Assembly (NCBI RefSeq): GCF_013032455.1
Contig: NZ_WQCF01000002.1
Location: 512,764-576,763 of the forward strand
Origin: Ruegeria atlantica
Lineage (GTDB): Bacteria; Pseudomonadota; Alphaproteobacteria; Rhodobacterales; Rhodobacteraceae
Direction: 5' to 3'
Length of the DNA: 64,000 bases
Under the pieces are notes generated by a model that worked only from the letters and a program-made list of their open reading frames with translations, searched no databases and was not told the DNA's origin. Below, in pieces: positions 23,441-32,554 of this stretch; the first letter of the stretch is position 1, and each line of letters opens with the position of its first letter. The translations under genes and the position numbers were made by a program.

Positions 23441-25003
23441 CTACTGAGAGATGCCGCCTTCGGTTGATGTCTGTTCTTCAACATGGTCTTGATTGGCTAC
23501 CGGCTTTCCCCGCGGAGGGAACTCCTCGAAGGTAGCGAGATGCGCCTGCACTAGTCGGGCGGCTGGACCGAATGCCCACATTTTCTCGCCCATCCAGCGG
23601 ACGTACATCCCGCTTTCCTCCGCAGCTTTCTCGTAAGGATCGCGGCGAAGGTTGAAAAGCAGCGGGGCGACCAACTCTTCCTTCGGGCCTGACCAGCCGT
23701 GGTTTTGAACGACAAAGTGCGCTTTCCAATCGTTGTAGCGTACGGCTTGGAGATCCGTACCCTGATAATAAATCAGCTCGCGGCGATTGCTCTCTGCATC
23801 CTCACCCGTCAGGTAAGATAGTTGATTGTAGCCATCGAGGTGTACTTTGTACCCTTCATAACCCTCTAAGAGTTTTTCTCTTAGGTCTGTGGGGCCTCCC
23901 GCCGCGGCTACAAGTGTTGGCATCCAATCCATGCCGCTGAAGATACCGTTCAAAACCTGTCCTTCAGGGATTTTTCCAGGCCAGCGAATAATCGCAGGAA
24001 CCCTAAAGCCACCTTCCCAGGTAGTACCCTTTTCCCCATGAAACGGTGTCGTACCTCCATCGGGCCACGTCAGTGTTTCCGGGCCATTGTCGGCGGTGAA
24101 CATCACTATGGTATTATCGGCAACTCCCAGATCCTCAAGGTGGCTGAGAACGTTACCAACGTTGTTGTCCAACTCCTTCATGACAACATCCTGAAGTCCG
24201 CGCCCATTGCCCAACATATCTTCGTATTCGGGGCTGAGGTGAGTCCAGACGTGTGCACGGGCTGGAGCCATCCAGACAAAAAACGGAGTGTCCGACTCTA
24301 CTGCACGAGAAATGAAGTCCTTCGTGTAAGATGTCACTTCGTCATCCAAAGTCTTTTGGCGCTCAGGAGGCGCAGGCCCGTCATCAATAATGCGCTGCTT
24401 CCCGACTTTTCCAAATCGCGGGTCGACTGTTTCGTCTACTTCCTCTGTTGCAAATGAATGAATGATGTTGCGAGGCGCAAATTGCGCGTTGAATTCTGGG
24501 TCGTCTGGCCAATCCGGATCAGACGTATATTCCATAGCATTCAGGTGGTAGAGCCAACCCCAATACTCGTCGAAACCTTTTGTAGTCGGTAGGAACTCAT
24601 TGAGGTCGCCTAGGTGGTTTTTTCCAAACTGCCCCGTCGTATACCCCAACTTTTTCAGGAACATCGGAAGCGTTGGGTCATCTGGGTTTAAACCTATCGG
24701 ATCACCCGGCAGTCCAACCGTGTGCATACCAGTCCGTATTGGCAATTGTCCGGTCATGAAAGCTGATCGACCGGCAGTACAACTTGGCTCGGCATAATAA
24801 TCTGTGAGACGAGCACCCTCTGACGAGAGACGATCCAAGTTCGGCGTCTCGATGCTTTTGACACCTCCGTGGTAAACGCCGACGCTCGCCCAACCTACGT
24901 CATCTGCCATGATGACAAGAATGTTGGGCGGGGTATGTTCGTCGGCCCAAGCTCCAGTGAAAGCAAAGCAGACGGCACCCGTTACTGAGATAAGCTTGTT
25001 CAT
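23441..25003 (-). CDS. Secreted sulfatase (arylsulfatase family)
   Basis: 520 aa. Signal peptide MNKLISVTGAVCFAFTGAWA, then an alkaline-phosphatase-fold sulfatase. Metal-binding DD occurs in ILVIMADDVGWASVGVY. The cysteine converted to formylglycine is in EPSCTAGRSAFMTGQLPIRT, a CxAxR rather than the commonest CxPxR form; both are accepted by formylglycine-generating enzymes. FGKNHLGD and TADNGPETL complete the active site. It hydrolyses sulfate esters in the periplasm or outside; the organic substrate is not readable. The start is preceded by GGGAGG. It heads an operon with DUF4345 and DUF302 genes. No sulfatase-modifying enzyme lies in the window. Confidence 0.92.
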   Translation of the reverse strand: MNKLISVTGAVCFAFTGAWADEHTPPNILVIMADDVGWASVGVYHGGVKSIETPNLDRLSSEGARLTDYYAEPSCTAGRSAFMTGQLPIRTGMHTVGLPGDPIGLNPDDPTLPMFLKKLGYTTGQFGKNHLGDLNEFLPTTKGFDEYWGWLYHLNAMEYTSDPDWPDDPEFNAQFAPRNIIHSFATEEVDETVDPRFGKVGKQRIIDDGPAPPERQKTLDDEVTSYTKDFISRAVESDTPFFVWMAPARAHVWTHLSPEYEDMLGNGRGLQDVVMKELDNNVGNVLSHLEDLGVADNTIVMFTADNGPETLTWPDGGTTPFHGEKGTTWEGGFRVPAIIRWPGKIPEGQVLNGIFSGMDWMPTLVAAAGGPTDLREKLLEGYEGYKVHLDGYNQLSYLTGEDAESNRRELIYYQGTDLQAVRYNDWKAHFVVQNHGWSGPKEELVAPLLFNLRRDPYEKAAEESGMYVRWMGEKMWAFGPAARLVQAHLATFEEFPPRGKPVANQDHVEEQTSTEGGISQ

Positions 25004-25120
25004 TAAGACCTCCCGGCTTGGTACTACTTACCAACCATAGGAAAAACATCGGCTTAGAGGAACGGTCTGATTTGTTAACTTTTTGGGCTTAGCACCTTGG
25101 TGCAAGAAATTTCTTCGGCC

Positions 25121-25185
25121 GCAAAGTCCGCATCTCAGAGGGTGTAAAGCTCATAGTGAAGGTCCGCTTCGGGCTGCCTCCAGTC
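25121..25185. repeat. Dispersed repeat, degenerate copy
   Basis: GCAAAGTCCGCATCTCAGAG followed 20 bases later by GGTCCGCTTCGGGCTGCCTCC. It lies in the 314-bp gap between the sulfatase and amidohydrolase genes, which otherwise holds only the sulfatase promoter. Confidence 0.55.
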
Positions 25186-25317
25186 ACTAGTGCGAACAGT
25201 GGTGAACGCGGCTTCGAGCCTAGCGCCGGTAATTCGCTGGAGCGGTAAACCCTCCATTCCGAAGTTTTGTTGGGCCGCAGCCAGCGGTGATGCCGCCACG
25301 GCCCACGTGGTAAAACG

Positions 25318-26439
25318 TCAGTTCGTTGGGGTCACATCGACTAACGTTGGTTCGCGATCACCGCTGGTTTCAAAGACGATCATCTCGTCTCCCATAGCTC
25401 CGAAGTCAATCTGCTTCATATCGACCATATGCACCGTTCTGTCGTACATCGTGTGATAGTAGTAGACGAGGTTGAGGGAGTCCGCAGCGGTCGTGATCTG
25501 AGTTGCGCTGTAAAGCAGGTCGTCCGACTGCACATCGTCTTGAGCGCCCTCCGCTGCATCGGCCGGAATGTTGAAATTATCCAGAATGCGAAACGCCTCG
25601 CGCACGGTGTCATAGCCACCTTGCGTCTCCCGCGCCGTCTGAGAAAAGGCGACTGCGCGGACGAACCGGGATGGGGGTGTGAAGTCGCCTGGCAGCCCTA
25701 TCATTCCACTCCCAGCGCCAAGGGGCGCGAAAGTAACGCCACTTGCCTCAACTTCCGGAAGCCCAAGGGCCGACAGGTTTACGTAGTTGTTAAGGTTCGT
25801 CATGTGCCAATCGTAGTTTGGCGAATTGGTGATCACGCCAAGCGGAGCATCGAAAATCGTCAGTTCACCGTCAATGTACTCGACAACGATCCTTCCGCCG
25901 AACCGGTCAGCAACCAACATATGAAATGGGAAGGGAAATCCGAGAGTCTCATCTACGACCCCGACAACACGGACATTCGCCAACCCGGTGGCAGCCTCTT
26001 CAACTGTCTCAAATTGGGAAAGGACATAGCTGGCTAGCAAATCGCCGGGAATCGTGTTGCCGGAAAGGTCAGGGTCGTACTCCTGATACTCGGTGAAGCC
26101 GGGCAGATAAAACAACCCGGCGGTCAACCCAGCTTCGTTGATGCCATCTGCGGGAGCCCCATGATCCAACATGCTGATACCGACCATTCCAAATCGGCCG
26201 GTCCAGTTTGCTCCGTCTCGCTCATCTGGCATTTCGCCTGCGGTATAAGTGAAACCTCGCGGAATAATGTTGATCTTTGTCTCAAGATCGAACGGCCCCC
26301 ATTCGGCGGTCCTTGCGCGAACGATGCTTCCATCCTGCCCTGTCAACATGATGCCAGTGCATCCCCAGGCCATCGATACTGAAGCCACAAAGGCTATGGT
26401 CGCTTTTGGTAATATCCGAAATAGCTCGATATGACGCAT
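25318..26439 (-). CDS. Linear amide C-N hydrolase, choloylglycine hydrolase family
   Basis: 373 aa from ATG 26439, preceded by GGAGTACGACC; the open frame begins 32 codons earlier. The signal peptide ends at SMAWG, exposing Cys as the N-terminal nucleophile of an Ntn hydrolase (CTGIMLTGQDGSIVRARTAE). RTAEW, the ITNSPNYDWHMTNLNNYVNL block (catalytic Asn/Asp region) and a long central domain fit penicillin V acylase and bile-salt hydrolase relatives. It cleaves linear amide bonds in the periplasm. Marine relatives have been linked to N-acyl homoserine lactone cleavage, so signal turnover is possible but not shown. Confidence 0.88.
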   Translation of the reverse strand: MRHIELFRILPKATIAFVASVSMAWGCTGIMLTGQDGSIVRARTAEWGPFDLETKINIIPRGFTYTAGEMPDERDGANWTGRFGMVGISMLDHGAPADGINEAGLTAGLFYLPGFTEYQEYDPDLSGNTIPGDLLASYVLSQFETVEEAATGLANVRVVGVVDETLGFPFPFHMLVADRFGGRIVVEYIDGELTIFDAPLGVITNSPNYDWHMTNLNNYVNLSALGLPEVEASGVTFAPLGAGSGMIGLPGDFTPPSRFVRAVAFSQTARETQGGYDTVREAFRILDNFNIPADAAEGAQDDVQSDDLLYSATQITTAADSLNLVYYYHTMYDRTVHMVDMKQIDFGAMGDEMIVFETSGDREPTLVDVTPTN

Positions 26440-26567
26440 GGTCGTACTCCAATTGGACTGATCTGATCTCATGAACTCGCTCGACCAAGCTACCACACCG
26501 GTTCTCAAGTTGAATGAAGTTTGCATGATCTTCAAATAGGCAAGAAAGTCCGCCTATTCCTTCCGTC

Positions 26568-26620
26568 GGACTTTGCAAAGTCCGACTCTGAATGTCTGGT
26601 TTGGGCTGCGAGCAGTCAAT
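26568..26620. repeat. Dispersed repeat with perfect palindromic core
   Basis: GGACTTTGCAAAGTCC is a perfect 16-bp palindrome, followed by GAATGTCTGGTTTGGGCTGC. It lies in the 304-bp divergent gap between the amidohydrolase and alpha/beta-hydrolase genes. Confidence 0.7.
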
Positions 26621-26743
26621 CATGCTCATCGTAGGGAACGGCAATTCTGAGTCACAAAGCGGGCTCAAGCTGGAGCGCGTGTTAGACGACCGCTGAATTC
26701 GGAAAAATTGCCCGCCCGACTTTCATTGATTAGGCTGTTCAAA

Positions 26744-27625
26744 ATGGAACCATGTTCAAACGTAGTCGACTTAGCGGGTATGCCTGCTCCGCGGCCATTT
26801 GTAGTCAATGGAACGAGATTTCCTTTGGTGGCAGTTGGTCTCGGTGCGCCCATTTTGTTTGTGCACGGAGCATGGGCCGATCACCGGATTTGGTGTGGCT
26901 TTTGGCAGCCGGTATCTCAGAAAGCAAAATTCTTGGCTATCACCCAGCGTCATTTCGGGGATTGGAAATGGCCAGACGATAAGCCATTCGCACGCCGAGT
27001 TCATACGGAAGATCTAATCGATATTTTGGACGCGCTGGAAGAGCCCGTTCATCTTGCAGGTTGGTCGTATGCGGGGGGCATCTTGCTTCGCGCAGCTGCA
27101 ACAAAACCTGAACGTGTCCTTTCACTTGCTATCTTTGAACCATCATTTGAATGTGAGCCACCAACAGAAAGTGGGCCGCTGAAGACTGCGCGCGAGGTCG
27201 CGTGGAACCGTCTAGAACCGGCATACGAGTTGGCAGAAATCGGCGATCTGGAGCGCGGGATGAGAGTTGGTCTTGAGGCCGTCTATGGCATGCAAGCAGG
27301 TGAATTTTCTGAGCTCCACCCGGATATTCAAAAAGTGCATTTGGAAAATCGCCATACGATGCTGCCCGATTTATACGCGGAATCGGCCGAACCGCTTTCG
27401 TTTCAAGAGTTCTCCAATATCAGTTGCCCGACCTTGATCTTGTACGGAGAAAAATCATTGGATCAGTATCGGCTGATGGCGGAGTACACGAGCGAAAATA
27501 TTGGTGGCGCAAAACTGGTAATGGTGCCGAGTGTGAGCCATGGCGCACCGGTACACAGGCCGGACTTGTTGGCCAACGCGATTTTGGAGTTCATTCTAGG
27601 AATAGCCGCGGCTCGCAGAAAATAA
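26744..27625 (+). CDS. Alpha/beta-fold hydrolase
   Basis: About 293 aa. The canonical layout is present: HGAWADHRIWCGFW (oxyanion loop), nucleophile Ser in LAGWSYAGGILLRAA, acidic residue in LILYGEKSLDQY and His in VPSVSHGAPVHRPD near the C-terminus. No signal peptide, so it is cytoplasmic. The substrate is unknown; the cap region is short, as in esterases and haloperoxidase-like members. The frame opens at TTG 26708; the ATG at 26744 is preferred, but another ATG at 26780 is possible, since no strong ribosome-binding site decides. Divergent from the amidohydrolase. Confidence 0.85.
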   Translation: MEPCSNVVDLAGMPAPRPFVVNGTRFPLVAVGLGAPILFVHGAWADHRIWCGFWQPVSQKAKFLAITQRHFGDWKWPDDKPFARRVHTEDLIDILDALEEPVHLAGWSYAGGILLRAAATKPERVLSLAIFEPSFECEPPTESGPLKTAREVAWNRLEPAYELAEIGDLERGMRVGLEAVYGMQAGEFSELHPDIQKVHLENRHTMLPDLYAESAEPLSFQEFSNISCPTLILYGEKSLDQYRLMAEYTSENIGGAKLVMVPSVSHGAPVHRPDLLANAILEFILGIAAARRK

Positions 27626-27981
27626 CCTATTTCGGCGAGTTGGGTTTATGGCCGCTTTGTTGCGCTCTACGAAACTGCAAAGTCTAGTTGCGAATGTCCG
27701 TTTTGGGCTGAGACCGGTCCTCAACAACCATTGAGCCTATGGCAACTTTGTCCGCAAAGCAGTCATACGAACAAATAGCAGCGAATGACTGCATGGAGCC
27801 AAATCTACCAATTGCTGCGCAACGATCAAATGGCTGGTTCTGCGCCATTCCGCCTCTGAACGGTCTCACGGCAAAGGCGCAACATTTTAGGCACCCGGGG
27901 TGCTGACTATCTGCATCTGCGCTTACTGATATTGCCTCGTGCCAACTATAACACCATGAATCCGGCGACAGTCTTTGATTT
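27626..27981. repeat. Noncoding interval with dispersed repeat
   Basis: 356 bp between convergent genes. The repeat core occupies 27676-27720 (TGCAAAGTCTAGTTGCGAAT then GTCCGTTTTGGGCTG). A second segment at about 27779-27835 (AGCGAATGACTGCATGGAGC, then TGCTGCGCAACGATC) matches the segment at 17.5 kb. No gene or terminator is recognised. Confidence 0.6.
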
Positions 27982-29718
27982 TTACCCGTCGAGCATCGCG
28001 AGCACGGCGTCGCGTTCGGACAGGACCAACAGCAAGGCAATATCACCCGGTTCCAGCTTTTCCAATATCATCGAGGCAGCTAGAGAGGGCGAAGATGCTC
28101 TCAGGACTTGTTGCGCGTCATATCCCTGTTCTAAGGCGGATTTTTTGATCAGGTCCGGGATTTCTCCCAATTCGCGACCTCTTAAATACCCTTCCAGTTC
28201 GGCTGCGACGACTACGTCGGGCTGGAAATTTAACGCCGTCGTGGTAACGTCCCGGATATCCTGATCCGACCGATCGCCAGCATGGCTGAGCATAATGTAA
28301 CGCCGTTTCGCCGGTAGGCTTGACAGCGCATCGCAAACGGCCGAAATCGAGTGCGGGTTATGCGCAAAATCCACAAAAACACGCGCATTATTGTAACTAA
28401 ACTCGTTGCAGCGTCCGGGGTTGTCCTTGGCGTCGGGTTTGAACCCGGCCAACCCATCCCGAGCCCCCTGAACGGGCAAGTCCAGTGCCAAGGCAAGGCA
28501 CAGGGCCGCCAGCGCGTTCAGGATATTGTATTTCGCAGCGCCGCCCATGGTCAGGGGAACATCGGAAACTGCAATAACTACCTGTTCGACCGCACCGTCG
28601 AAAAAGACGATATCTCCCTCCTGCACATAGGCGCAGCACTTGCCCGCATCACGCGCCTGACGGACAAGGTTGTTCTGCGCATCCAGCGAGAACCACCAGA
28701 TATTTGCGGATGTATTTTCCGCTTCTGCGCGGACATACAAGTCATCGGCATTCAGTGCCAGCACGCCACCCTCGGCCAGCGTGCGATGCACGGCGAATTT
28801 GGCCTGAGCCAGTTCCGGCACCGTGTTGACCCCGTATTGCCCCAGATGGTCGTTTGCCACATTGGTGACTGCCGCTGCCGTTGCCGCGCGGGTCGGCAGA
28901 CCCCGGCGCAGGATACCTCCGCGCGCGACTTCCAGACAGGCGACCTCCAGCCTTTTGTCACGCAACAGCATTCGCCCGCCGCCGGGGCCGGAATAATCGC
29001 CACGGTCGAGAATGTCGTCTCCCACCCGCACAAATTCGGTCGAGGTCAGCCCGGCAACCTTGCCCGAAGCGCGCGCGATCGCCTCAAGTAAACGGGTTGT
29101 GGTTGTTTTGCCGTTGGTTCCGGTAATGAAGGCCACCGGGATATTGTGCAGAGCCGACCAGTCCAAGTCATCGGGGGTAGGCAGCGCATCGACCGGCCAG
29201 GTCTGACTGCCAGTACCGTGCCCGATCGACACTTCGTCATCATCGCACAGGATATCCACACCATGCGCTTCTGCTGCCGCAATCAGGGCGATCAGCGCGG
29301 GATTGGCTTCCTTCTCCATAACGCTTTTGACATCCGCAACCATCTGATCGAAATCGCCGGGCTCGGATGCCAACAGTTCGGCAGCACAGAAATGCCAGAC
29401 GGTTTGCACCGCGAAGATAGCGGAATAAAGCTGATCCATCGGTGCTGAAATCGCCAGATTGACGCCACCGGTGAAACTGCGGTGGGTTACGTCCTGATCC
29501 TGCCAGCCAAGTGCGTCCAGCACGCGGCGCGCGTGTTTTTCCCACAAAGCAGTGACCTGCGCGGTGCCGGTATCGGTTAAAAACACATCCATCACCGCGC
29601 CGGGGCGGTTCCACAACAGTCCCGGCCCGGTCAAGCGTCGGGCATCGTCTACCCGGATATGATCGGCGTACGCGCTTTCAATTGTCAGCGCGTTTTCAAG
29701 CTCTTCGATCCGGTCCAT
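27982..29718 (-). CDS. Mur-ligase-family protein paired with cyanophycin synthetase
   Basis: 578 aa. The N-terminal 190 residues have no recognised fold. They are followed by a Mur ligase central domain with P-loop ITGTNGKTTTTRLLEA (near 200), LEVARGGILRRGL, NVANDHLGQYG and a C-terminal ligase domain (FVDFAHNPHSISAVCDALSS). The ATP-grasp domain that joins Asp in cyanophycin synthetase is absent, so it is not a second full CphA; CphA2-type enzymes that repolymerise beta-Asp-Arg also differ in having that domain. It follows cphA by 14 bp in the same operon. It probably adds an amino acid or dipeptide to the polymer or a related substrate, which is inference. Confidence 0.85.
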   Translation of the reverse strand: MDRIEELENALTIESAYADHIRVDDARRLTGPGLLWNRPGAVMDVFLTDTGTAQVTALWEKHARRVLDALGWQDQDVTHRSFTGGVNLAISAPMDQLYSAIFAVQTVWHFCAAELLASEPGDFDQMVADVKSVMEKEANPALIALIAAAEAHGVDILCDDDEVSIGHGTGSQTWPVDALPTPDDLDWSALHNIPVAFITGTNGKTTTTRLLEAIARASGKVAGLTSTEFVRVGDDILDRGDYSGPGGGRMLLRDKRLEVACLEVARGGILRRGLPTRAATAAAVTNVANDHLGQYGVNTVPELAQAKFAVHRTLAEGGVLALNADDLYVRAEAENTSANIWWFSLDAQNNLVRQARDAGKCCAYVQEGDIVFFDGAVEQVVIAVSDVPLTMGGAAKYNILNALAALCLALALDLPVQGARDGLAGFKPDAKDNPGRCNEFSYNNARVFVDFAHNPHSISAVCDALSSLPAKRRYIMLSHAGDRSDQDIRDVTTTALNFQPDVVVAAELEGYLRGRELGEIPDLIKKSALEQGYDAQQVLRASSPSLAASMILEKLEPGDIALLLVLSERDAVLAMLDG

Positions 29719-29732
29719 TCCGGTACCCCCGC

Positions 29733-32534
29733 TTAATCCGCGTCTTCGCTGATGTCGCGGGCCAGGCGCACTCCGCGCGCATCCCGGATCAGGTTCTGGT
29801 CGCTTTCGAACATGTCCTCGAACGAGGTGTCGATGGGGCTTGCCACCGGCGCAGCCTCTGTGACTGGCGCTTCGCTATCGGAGTTGAAATAGATGATCTG
29901 CTTCCAGCAGCGCGTTGTGTCATCACCGAAAATCACCAGCAGATCGCCCGGTGCGGCCTGTTCCAACGCTGCAGTCACCGCTTCGACCTCATCCGGGATG
30001 ATCGTGATCCCGGCATCATCGACGCCGTTGTCGATCAGGGCCTGCCGCATCATTTGCGGTACTTCGTCGTGTCCACGGCCCCGGCGGCGGTCATCTGCCT
30101 TGCAGATGAAATGATCAAAATGCCCGGCCAATGCGGCGGCCCCGTCGATGATATCCTCATCGCGCCGGTCGCCGGGCATCGCAACAACGCACAGCCTTCG
30201 GCCCTTGACCTCCAACTGATCGGCCAGCGCCGCCATTGCCTTGAGCGCGGCAGGGTTGTGGCCATAGTCGAGGATCACCTTGAATGGATGCTCGTCATAG
30301 ACATTCATCCGCCCGGGTGCCTGGAAATAGCTGGTGTCGAAGGTGCGCAGCCCATGGCGGATATTGTCCAGGTCCACTCCGAAACTATAGGCCATCGCGG
30401 CGGCGAACATCGCGTTCTGGACGTTGAAAATGGCCTTGCCTTCCAATGCCGCCGGGATCAGATGCGACCACAGCACCGGGATATGAAGACCGTTGTCATA
30501 AATGGTCAGCATGTCACCATTCATGCCCTTTTCAAGCACAATTGCCTTGCCGCCTGCCTTGATATGTTCCTTGACCAGGCTGTGCCCCGGATTGGTGGTG
30601 ACATAAAAGATCTGATCCGCACCGGCATAGTCGGCCATTTTCAAACAGTTGATGTCATCGGCATTCAGAACTGCCGTGTCGGTGGCGCTTTCCACCACCA
30701 CGCGTTTGACAACGGCCAGTTCCTCAACCGTGTTGATGCCGCCAAGACCCAGATGATCTGCCGAGACGTTCAGGCAGGCCGCTACGTTCGAGCGCTGATA
30801 GCCCAGACCCGAGCGCACAAGTCCGCCGCGTGCGGTTTCCATCACCGCAAAATCGACAGCCGGGTCGCGCAGAACGATCTGTGCCGACTTAGGTCCCGTC
30901 ATGTCGCCCTTGACGCTCAGCTTGCCGTCAACATAAACGCCATCGGTCGAGGTCATGCCAACGGTCTTGCCGCTGGTTTTCATGATGTGCCCCAGCATCC
31001 TTGAAGTGGTCGTCTTGCCGTTGGTTCCGGTGATTGCCGCGATGGGAATGCGGGTTTCCTCGGTGGCCGGAAACAGCATGTCGATCACTTTGCCCGCCAC
31101 GTCGCGCGGCTGACCTTCGGACGGTGCCACGTGCATCCGGAAACCAGGGGCGGCGTTCACCTCGACAATCGCGCCGCCGATATCCTTGTAGGATTTGGTG
31201 ATGTCGTCGATCAGGAAATCGACGCCGCCCACATCCAGCCCGACGGCCATGATGGCACGCTCGGCCATGTCACGGTTGTCAGGGTGCACCACATCCGTCA
31301 GATCAATGGCCGTGCCGCCAGTCGACAGGTTCGCGGTTGATCGCAGATAGAAGACCTCGCCGTCAGGTAGCACAGTTTCTTCCGTCACGCCCGCATTTTC
31401 CATCAGGCGGTTGGCCTGATTGTCGATCTCCAGCATGGTCAGCACTTTTTCATGCCCGATGCCACGGCGCGGATCCTCGTTCACGATATCGACCAGTTCG
31501 GCAATCGTGTGCGTGCCATCGCCTACCACATGGCCCGGCACGCGCTTGGCTACAGCGACCAGCTTGTTGTTCACCACCAGCATCCGGTGATCGAACCCGG
31601 TGATGAAGCTTTCCACCAGAATGGCGCGGCTGCGGGAATGTTCCTTGGCTTCGGCAAAGCCTGCCTCGACCTCTTCATCCGAGTTCAGGTTGATCGAAAC
31701 ACCACGCCCATGATTGGCATCGAGCGGTTTGACCACCACCGGGTGCCCGATCCGTGCGGCGGCGCGCACGGCTTCACGCGCGGAATAGACCATGCGTTGC
31801 TGCGGCACAGGCAGGCCCAGATCGTTCAGCAGATTGTGGGTGTCTTCCTTGTCGCAGGAAATCTCGACCGAGATATGCTTGGTCTCAGAGGTTATGGTTG
31901 CCTGAATGCGTTTCTGGTATTTGCCGTGCCCGAACTGAACCAGTGACCCAGAATTCAGCCTGATCCAAGGGATGTCACGCTCTTGCGCGGCCTTAACCAA
32001 TGAGCCGGTTGAGGGACCAAACTCTTTGCGCTGCGCCCGCAGCACAAAGCTACGCAACTCGTCGTCCCAGTTGAATTCCGGGTCGAAGTCGTAGTCCACC
32101 TGTTCCTTGAGGGATTGCGGCAATAGATGCATCAGCAGCCGCATTGCCAGCTTGCCTGCGTCCAGACCAACATCGCGCTGGCGGTATTCGTAAACCATGT
32201 TGTATTGGCCGGGTTCGCCTGTGCCGCGCGTGCGGCCAAAGGTTACATCCGAACCGGCCACGTTCTGAACTTCGATGGCACAATGTTCCAAAACATGACC
32301 AAGCCAAGTGCCTTCATCTTCGCGCAATCGGCGGATGAAACCACCGGGTTCGCGGTAGGAACAGCCATGTTCCGCCAGACCGGGAAGGGCCTGGGTCAAT
32401 GCATCAATAAACTCGGAACCAATTTTGGCCGAAGGCCAATCTTCCAGAACGCCCAGATCAATGACGTGGCGAATGACCGGAAAACTTGCCCAGACATTCG
32501 GGCCGACAAATACATTGGTCGAGATTATTTTCAT
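29733..32534 (-). CDS. cphA: Cyanophycin synthetase
   Basis: 933 aa, slightly longer than the usual 860-900. N-terminal domain (to about 160), then an ATP-grasp domain (RIGHPVVVKPLDANHGRGVS, VEVNAAPGFRMH), which adds Asp to the chain. A Mur-ligase-type domain follows (P-loop ITGTNGKTTTSRMLG near 500, METARGGLVRSGLGYQ, LDYGHNPAALKAM), which adds Arg to the Asp side chain. Product: multi-L-arginyl-poly-L-aspartate, a nitrogen and carbon store. The last 45 residues form an acidic, low-complexity tail not typical of the core enzyme. Start ATG 32534 has GGGGAGCCTC. In one operon with iadA, cphB and the second Mur ligase. Confidence 0.95.
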   Translation of the reverse strand: MKIISTNVFVGPNVWASFPVIRHVIDLGVLEDWPSAKIGSEFIDALTQALPGLAEHGCSYREPGGFIRRLREDEGTWLGHVLEHCAIEVQNVAGSDVTFGRTRGTGEPGQYNMVYEYRQRDVGLDAGKLAMRLLMHLLPQSLKEQVDYDFDPEFNWDDELRSFVLRAQRKEFGPSTGSLVKAAQERDIPWIRLNSGSLVQFGHGKYQKRIQATITSETKHISVEISCDKEDTHNLLNDLGLPVPQQRMVYSAREAVRAAARIGHPVVVKPLDANHGRGVSINLNSDEEVEAGFAEAKEHSRSRAILVESFITGFDHRMLVVNNKLVAVAKRVPGHVVGDGTHTIAELVDIVNEDPRRGIGHEKVLTMLEIDNQANRLMENAGVTEETVLPDGEVFYLRSTANLSTGGTAIDLTDVVHPDNRDMAERAIMAVGLDVGGVDFLIDDITKSYKDIGGAIVEVNAAPGFRMHVAPSEGQPRDVAGKVIDMLFPATEETRIPIAAITGTNGKTTTSRMLGHIMKTSGKTVGMTSTDGVYVDGKLSVKGDMTGPKSAQIVLRDPAVDFAVMETARGGLVRSGLGYQRSNVAACLNVSADHLGLGGINTVEELAVVKRVVVESATDTAVLNADDINCLKMADYAGADQIFYVTTNPGHSLVKEHIKAGGKAIVLEKGMNGDMLTIYDNGLHIPVLWSHLIPAALEGKAIFNVQNAMFAAAMAYSFGVDLDNIRHGLRTFDTSYFQAPGRMNVYDEHPFKVILDYGHNPAALKAMAALADQLEVKGRRLCVVAMPGDRRDEDIIDGAAALAGHFDHFICKADDRRRGRGHDEVPQMMRQALIDNGVDDAGITIIPDEVEAVTAALEQAAPGDLLVIFGDDTTRCWKQIIYFNSDSEAPVTEAAPVASPIDTSFEDMFESDQNLIRDARGVRLARDISEDAD

Positions 32535-32554
32535 GAGGCTCCCCGTTGGTTAGC

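Noticed and set aside
29682..31004. 440-codon frame antisense to cphA
   Set aside because: Shadow of cphA codon bias; no domain or ribosome-binding site.
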